DNA of 57,898 nucleotides from positions 20,001-77,898 of the forward strand of contig CAUYUJ010003573.1 in the NCBI GenBank assembly GCA_963575745.1. Direction: 5' to 3'. This document shows, in pieces, positions 51,433-57,898 of this stretch (position 1 is the stretch's first letter; each line of letters opens with the position of its first letter). The notes beneath the pieces are model-generated. The model saw only the letters and a list, made by a program, of their open reading frames with translations. It was not told the DNA's origin and did no database searches. A program made the translations under genes and the position numbers. This DNA comes from Prorocentrum cordatum. Taxonomy: Eukaryota > Sar > Dinophyceae > Prorocentrales > Prorocentraceae.

Positions 51433-52034
51433 CGTCGGGAGGCGAGAAGAGCGAGAAGAAATTGAATAGCGGCGAGGTGTGGGAATGAAAAGTTGTATGC
51501 CTGATGTGATCCAATAATGGGGTTTGGCGGGCCGAAACCTTGAGCTTAAGCCAAAAAGGATGCGAAAAGCTCGTGCGTGCGCAAACCAGCCTTCAGCTGG
51601 CGACCGCACGAGGACCCCCACGAGCAACGGGAATCTGAGTGGTAAAGTTCTGGTAGTGGCAGAGTGCACGCAGCGATGCCTGCCCGAACCCTGCCAGACA
51701 GGGCCAGGGAGGTCGGGGCTCGCACACCCGTGGGGCGGGCGGCCGAACGAAAACTGCTACAGGAAAAAACGCAAGGGCAGGGAGGGGGAGGAGGAGGAGG
51801 AGGAGGAGGAGGAGGAGGAGGAGGAGGAGGAGGAGGAGGAGGAGGAGGAGGAGGAGGAGGAGGAGGAGGAGGAGGGGGGGGGGCGGAGAGCAACAGGCCG
51901 CCCATAGAGTTCTGCGCCAAGCCCCCCACAGATTGCAGGACACTGCACCGTCATGTGCGGGAGCCGCTCGCCCTCGCGCTACTCTAGAGCCGGGGCAGGA
52001 CTCGGAGCTGGCGTCTGAACCTGCGTCGTAGCGC
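51433..52034. repeat. (GGA)n microsatellite and flanks
   Basis: (GGA)n at 51,780-51,885 ending in a G run. The flanks hold only short frames and nothing recognised. Confidence 0.85.
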
Positions 52035-53375
52035 CGGAGCCAACGTGGTGCAATCTACGTGGTGCAAGCCACTTTGACTGTCTTGAAGCTGTTCTCTCCA
52101 TTGCTCGTGCTAAAATCCCACCCACCCACCCGCAACTTGGTTTGCAAAACCTGTTCAGACCGACTACGACGACACCGACGACAACGACTAGCACGACACC
52201 GACGACGTCTCCGACGACTTCGACGACGACAACGACGCCGACGCCGACGAAGACGAAGACGACGACGCCAACGAAGGCGACGACGAGGGAGGAAGGACGA
52301 CGACGGCGACAACGACGACAACGCTGACAACGACGAGGGAGGAGGGAGGACGGCGACGACGCGAACGACGACGAAGGAGGAAGGACGGCGACGCCGACGA
52401 CGACAACGACGAGGGAGGAGGGAAGACGACGACGACAACGCCGACGACGACGGCGACGAAATAGGAGGGACGACGACGAGACGCCGACGACGGACGACGA
52501 CGACGACGAGGGAGGAGGAGGAAGGACGACCACGGCGACAACGACGACGGAAACGACCACGACGCCAAAGAGGACGACGACGACGAACACGAGGAAAGAC
52601 AGAGGACGACGTGGGCGACGACGACGACGACGACGACGCGGGAGGAGGGAGGACGGCGACGACGACGACGACGACGCAAGAGCGCGCGCGCACGCTTTTG
52701 TTGAAAATCCGTGTTGCGAAACCTTGTGTTTTTGTATGTTTTTTGAACGCGCGATTTCGAAATCCTTCCGAAACAGATAGGTTTTGAAGGATTTCGGCGT
52801 ACGCGCGCGACGACGCGAGCGTCTGCACTTCGTCCCATTTGTTGCAGAGGATTCTCGCGACGGCACACGCGCAAGGGCGTTCGATAGATTTCGACATGCG
52901 CGCGCGAAGCCCGTTTGGTAGCATGTTGTGAAAATCTTGAAAAACCATGGTTTTCTTCAGATTTCGCAAGAGCTCGCGCGGAAGCTTTTTTGGCAAATCA
53001 GTGTTGCGAAACCCTGTGTTTTTGTACGTTTTAGGGGAAACTCGATTGCGAAATCCTTCCCGCATCGAAGGTTTTTGAAGGATTCCGACATGCGCGCGCG
53101 ACGACGCGCGCGTGTGCACTTCGTCCCATTTTTTGCAAGGGATTCGTGAAAAAGTGCTATGTTGGAACAAAAAATGTCACCACATAGTGTTTTTTTACAC
53201 AAGGAAACCGCAGGGGGGGGGGATACCGGCTTGGCTGGGATGGTATGAATTCATATTTAGGATGGACATGTGGTCAGAATCATACGTGATTTACAGCACG
53301 CACGGGGGAGTCGATAAGTCCGGGGGGGGGGGTAGAATCTACTACTCATTTTGAAAGGAGAATCTACGTTCGGGG
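52035..53375. repeat. Dispersed repeat R, copy 4
   Basis: Same order as copy 3: GTGCAATCTACGTGGTGCAA leader; (GAC)n core 52,165-52,680; tandem units at 52,693 and 52,984; two GCGCGCGACGACGCG-type hairpins; end with ATATTTAGGATGGACATGTG and GGGGGGGGTAGAATC. Confidence 0.85.
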
Positions 53376-53549
53376 AACTTCTGATCCGGATCAATCCAGA
53401 CCCAGGTCAGTCAGGCATTACAGAATCCTGCAAGATCCTGCAAAATCCTGCACCTAAGCCCGGGTCAATGCGAAGGAGGATCCTGCAAGATCCGGCGCTC
53501 TGGCTGACCGCCATTTGCATTGACCCCCGTCTCTTGAACCCCGATAAGT

Positions 53550-53885
53550 GGTGCAGGTTACCCTGCCGGACTTGAAGTTGTCAACTCCACTGCTCGCGCA
53601 AGTGTCCCACGCGCCCACCCGCAACTTGGCTTGCAAGACCAATGCGGCGGCGATTGCGGTGACCGCTTGGCGCTGGCTGGCGAGTGCGCGCAGGCTCGCG
53701 CGCAGAGCGGCCAGCTAGTCTGGCACGACCGAAGCGGTTGCGGTGGCGCTGACCGCTGGGCACTTCCCAGCGCGTCTCGCAAGCCACGCTGACGCGCGGG
53801 CTCTTCAATGCGAGTCGATGACTCGGGCGGGCGCGGTATCATAGCGACGTCAATAGCAAACACGATGATGATGGTAGCGATGCTG

Positions 53886-53931
<46 letters not shown>

Positions 53932-54560
53932 CAAGGCCAATGACAGCGCCGATGCTGATCACGCCGATGATGAGGATGATGGTGTACACGTGTCCGTGAT
54001 GGAGGTGTTGGACGGATTGCGACATGCGCGCGCAGCCGATAGGCGCGAGTGGTCCCAATGGGATTTTGTGACAGGGATTGTGCCCCACCCAGCACGCGCG
54101 CAAGGACGTTCGAGTGATGTCGACATGCGCGCGCGAGAAGGCCGTTGGATGGCAGTTGACGAATTAGTTGAAACAGATGGTTTTCCTAAGAGTTCGCAAA
54201 GGCGCGCGCGCGCAGATCTTTCTTGAAAAAGCCATGCTGCGAAACCATGGTGTTATATGTTTCGGGACACTCGATTGTGAATCCCTCACTAAGCCTTTGA
54301 GTTTTTGACGAATTTCAGCACGCGCGCGGGACAGCGCGCGCGTGTGGACTGTCTCAATGGCTGTGCAAGGGGATGCTTGAAACCCGATGGTTTTTATAAA
54401 CGACTGCGCACATGGTATGATCTGACAGGGATGACGGGGCGAGTCGAGGCCAGCCTGGCTATATTCAGAATGAGCGATGGAGCAGAATCATGTGTGCAGG
54501 GCGGACGGATAATCCCAGGGGGGATCCGAAGTAACTCGTAGAAAACAGAACCTGCGTGAT
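53550..54560. repeat. Dispersed repeat R, copy 5 (subfamily II)
   Basis: Leader GTGCAGGTTACCCTGCCGGA; then GCTCGCGCGCAGAGCGGCCA as in copy 1; a short (GAC)n (53,890-53,930); then CGCGCGCGGGACAGCGCGCG and the GGCGGACGGATAATCCCAGG end. Bases 53,376-53,549 are unassigned, with a short run of AATCCTGCAAGATCCTGCAA. Confidence 0.75.
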
Positions 54561-55283
54561 GCAATGTAAGTTGCGCAAACTATGTGGAGCAATCTACGTG
54601 GTGCAATCCACTTTGACCGTCTTGAAGCTGTCCTCTCTACTGCTCGTGCAAACATCCCACCCTCCCACCCGCAACTTGGTCGCAAGACCTCTTAAGACAA
54701 GACCGTGACGGTAGGTACCACATGGCACTTGGCCACGACACCGACGCCGACGACGACAGCGACAACGACGACGACGGCGCCGCCGACACCGACTACGACG
54801 ACACCGCCGACGTCGACGACGATGAAGACGACGACGACGCCGACGCCGACGACGACGACGAAGACGACGACGACGTCGCCAACGAAGACGAGAGAGGAGG
54901 GAGGACGACGACGGCGACAACGACGACAACGACGATGGAGGAGGGAAGAAGGCGACGACGCGAACAACGAAGAAGGAGGAAGGACGGCGACGCCGACGAC
55001 GACAACGACGAGGGAGGAGGGAAGACGACGACGACAACGACGACGAAGACGACGACGACGCCGACGACGGACGACGACGACGACGACGACGTGGGAGGAG
55101 GACAACGACGAGGGAGGAGTGAAGACGACGACGACGACGACGACGACGACGGCGACGAAATAGGAGGGACAACCACGAAACGACGACGAAGACGACGAAG
55201 GAGGAAGGACGACCACGGCGACAACGACGACGGAAGCGACGACGACGCCAAGACGACGACGACGACGACGAGGAAAGACAGAA

Positions 55284-55321
<38 letters not shown>

Positions 55322-55953
55322 GGGAGGAAGGAGGACGACGACGACGACGCAAGAGCGCGCGCGCACGCTTTTGTTGAACATCCGTGTTGCGAAACCTTGT
55401 GTTCTTGTAGATTTTTTGGACACACGATTTTGAAATCCTTCCGAAACCGAACATTGTTGAAGGATTTCAGCATACGCGCGCGACGACGCGCGCGTCTGCA
55501 CTTCGTCCCATTATTTGCAGAGGACTCTCGCGACGGCACACGCGCAAGGGCGTTCGACAGATTTCGACATGCGCGCGCGAAGCCCGTTTGGTAGCATGCT
55601 GTGAAAAAACTTGAACAAAAAACTATGGTTGTCTTAAGATTTCGCAAGAGCTTTCGCGGAAGTCTTTTTAGCAACTCAGTGTTGCGAAACCCTGTGTTTT
55701 TGTACGTTGTTTGGAAACTCGATTGCGAAATCCTTCCCGCATCGAAGGTTTTTGAAGGATTTCGGCATGCGCGCGCGACGACGCGCGCGTGTGCACTTCG
55801 CCCCATTGTTTGCAAAGGATTCGTGAAAAAGTACGATGTTATAACAAAAAAGTCACCGCATAGTGATTTTTTACCAGGGAACCTCAGGGGGGGAACCCGG
55901 CCTGACGTGGATGGTATGATTTCATATTTAGGATGGACAAGTGTGCAGAATAT

Positions 55954-55993
<40 letters not shown>

Positions 55994-56065
55994 GAAACCA
56001 GACTATCCCAGGGGGAACCGATAAGTCTGGGGGGGTAGAGTCTATTCTCTTTTTAGAAAGGAGAA
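54560..56065. repeat. Dispersed repeat R, copy 6
   Basis: Leader GTGCAATCCACTTTGACCGT; (GAC)n core 54,720-55,350; tandem units at 55,370 and 55,663; end with ATATTTAGGATGGACAAGTG and GGGGGGGTAGAGTC. A (TA)n run (55,948-55,990) sits inside the end segment. Confidence 0.85.
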
Positions 56066-56271
56066 TACATGTGATGTAATCTACGTGGAGCTACATATGT
56101 GGTGAATTATGAGGTGCAGTCCATGCTGCGCAACACATGTTGTGCGATCTAAATGGCGTAATACACGTGGTGCCATCGATGTTGCGCAGTATTTATGGTG
56201 AAATGTATGTTGTGCAATCTATGTTGCGCAATATGTGTTGTGCAACCTATGTGGAGCAACCTATGTGGCGG
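56066..56271. repeat. GTGCAATCTATGTTG array
   Basis: About thirteen 15-bp units of the CTATGTGGTGCAA family, for example GCAATCTATGTTGCGCAA. Confidence 0.75.
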
Positions 56272-56572
56272 CGACGAGGCGGCGATGGGGCGGCGACGGG
56301 GCGGCGACGGCGGTAACATAGCCGCCAGACCGCCAGACGGGCCCAAACGACGGGCGGCGACGAGGCGGCGACGGGGCGGCGACGCCGGCAACATAGCCGC
56401 CAGACCACCAGACAGGCCCAGACGACTGCCGTTGATGAGGCGGCCACGGGGCGACGACGGCGGCAACATAGCCGCCAGACCGCCAGACAGGTCCAGACGA
56501 CGGGCGGCGACGAGGCGGCGATGGGGCGGCGACAGCGGCAACATAGCCGCTGGACCGCCAGACATGCCCAGT
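56272..56572. repeat. 75-bp tandem repeat, four copies
   Basis: The landmark AACATAGCCGCC recurs at 56,315, 56,390, 56,465 and 56,540, exactly 75 bp apart. Because 75 is 25 codons, both strands stay open. The minus strand gives a 25-residue repeat around SGGLAAMLPPSPPRRR inside a 157-codon frame (56,622-56,149). Coding status unproven. Confidence 0.9.
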
Positions 56573-57718
56573 TCCTTAGAAAAGGATACCCAAGTGCAGC
56601 AATTGTTTAAGGGACCATGCATGAAAGCTCCACATGTCGGTCAATGAGCGGCTAGAGCGTACTTTCGAGCACCGTCTGCTGCTGACGGCAATACGACAAG
56701 AGACAGCGATCGAGCCCTGCAGCCTACCACCCGATGGGTGGCGATCGCTTTCCTGCCAGACGACGGACAAGAGGGAGGGAGGTGGAGGGGTGGGAGCCAA
56801 GCCCCTCCGAATCATCTGCGCGGCCAGCGCGACCGCGGGCCCAGGGTAGGCGCCTTGCCACTGGGCAGCGGGGAGGAAGGGAGGCGGAGGGACGCGGGGC
56901 GGACGTGGCCCGAAGGCGAGAAGAGCCCAGGCAGGGAAGGGGAGTGCCCAGGGAGGGCACCCAGACACCCTCGCGTCGCGACAAAAAAATACGGCGGACA
57001 TGGTTTTACCATTTTCGGCCCCAGGGGGCCCTCACAGGCACCTGAGTCGGTCACGAAGAAAACTTGGAATGAAAAACGTAGCTCGGGAAAAGGGCAGAGA
57101 GCTCCAGGGGTCCATGTTGTGAAAAGTCCCAGTGTCGGAAGTCAAGGTGTGCAGGCACCGTGAGGGCATTGGATAAGGAATCGGTGGGTATAAGGAACCC
57201 CGGGTCTGGAAGCCAGTGGGGCGCCAATCGTGGAGTGGCCATGGATATCCCCGCCGCCCTCGTCATGTAAGGAACCCCCCAGGGTCTGAAGCCCTCTGGG
57301 CACATTCCTAATCCTAAACCAACGCCCCTACCGTATGACAAGTGGGCCAGGGAGAGACTGGCCTTAGGCCAGGCATGTCCTCCTACAGGCGGATGAAGTA
57401 AACAATGAAAAAGAATCGAAAACATCAAATTATATGTATGTGTATATAATCGAAAACCGTTCCCTGATTATGTTTTGCTATGTTTGAATACTCCTCCTGT
57501 TGAGGGACATGCCCGCCTTAAGACTGGCCCGAGGAGAGGCCGATGAGCCGGCGGCTCGCCCTCCGCGGAAGGAGGCTGGCGGAGGGCCCGGGGGGAAGCG
57601 GGCGGAGGAAAGCACGGAGGCGGCCTCGACGGCGAAAGCCTCGCGGAATCGGATGGGCCGATCTCCAACCACCACTACCATAGGTAGGACGGGGGAGAGG
57701 GGAGGACGGGGAGGCCCT
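56573..57718. other. No gene recognised
   Basis: Moderately GC-rich, non-tandem sequence. A short direct repeat AAGGAACCCC..GGGTCTG.AGCC occurs near 57,195 and 57,269. Overlapping frames on both strands show no family. Confidence 0.4.
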
Positions 57719-57898
57719 CCTCCACCCCTCCTCCTCCTCCTCCTCCTCCTTCTCCGCCTCCTGCTTCTCCTCCCTCTCCTCCTCATCCTCATCATCCCCC
57801 TCCTCCTCCTCCTCCTCCTCCTCATCCTCCTCCTCCTCCTCCTCCTCCTCCTCCTCCTCCTCCTCCCCCTCCTCCACCCCCCTCCTCATCCTCCTCCT
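57719..57898. repeat. (TCC)n microsatellite at window end
   Basis: TCC/CCT triplets with a few interruptions run to the last base. The window may end here because the repeat could not be assembled through. Confidence 0.95.

Overview
The window looks like nuclear DNA of a dinoflagellate. Three things suggest this: very GC-rich sequence that is mostly repeats, pentatricopeptide (PPR) repeats of the SACEKGxQWQRALALLSEM type that I know from dinoflagellate genomes, and a Ty1/copia element with a methyltransferase-like insert of a kind I recall from dinoflagellate retroelements. The genus cannot be fixed from sequence alone; Prorocentrum or Symbiodiniaceae-like lineages are reasonable guesses. I recognise no rRNA, tRNA, CRISPR array or complete single-copy host gene.

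Region 1 (1-28,240) is a mosaic of degenerate minisatellite DNA built from units such as GGCCGTCTTGGGG and GCCTCTTGGG. It is punctuated by two recurring AT-richer blocks, by a small conserved hairpin (GTGGAC-NNN-GTCCAC) and by PPR coding segments, all read on the minus strand. Several kilobases occur twice in the same order (6.4-14.2 kb against 21.5-26.5 kb). PPR segments lie at 6.4, 12.8, 15.1, 23.8-24.1 and 28.0-28.2 kb. They may be exons of one long minus-strand PPR gene with repeat-filled introns, or decayed copies.

Region 2 (28,240-36,720) holds a 2-kb TGTGAATG array, an unrecognised GC-rich stretch, two composite repeats with shared ends (the other copy of one is at 15.5-17.2 kb), and an approximately 830-bp long inverted repeat.

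Region 3 (36,721-45,337) is the one convincing intact gene-bearing unit: an 8.6-kb Ty1/copia retrotransposon with identical 230-bp LTRs, a 5-bp target duplication and a single 2,627-codon open frame. Its order is Gag, CCHC knuckle, protease, methyltransferase-like domain, integrase, reverse transcriptase, RNase H and a long C-terminal extension with further zinc-binding motifs. It sits inside an array of CTATGTGGTGCAA-like units.

Region 4 (45,338-57,898) holds copies of a 1.0-1.5-kb dispersed repeat with a (GAC)n core and two tandem units of about 290 bp, a broken non-LTR (LINE) retrotransposon on the minus strand (51.4-48.45 kb), a 75-bp in-phase tandem repeat, and microsatellites.

Taken together this is intergenic or intronic repeat-rich chromatin. 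The Copia element supplies its own replication and integration machinery. The most unusual biology is the methyltransferase-like domain and the duplicated zinc-finger module inside the Copia polyprotein, and the fold-back structures scattered through the minisatellite mosaic.
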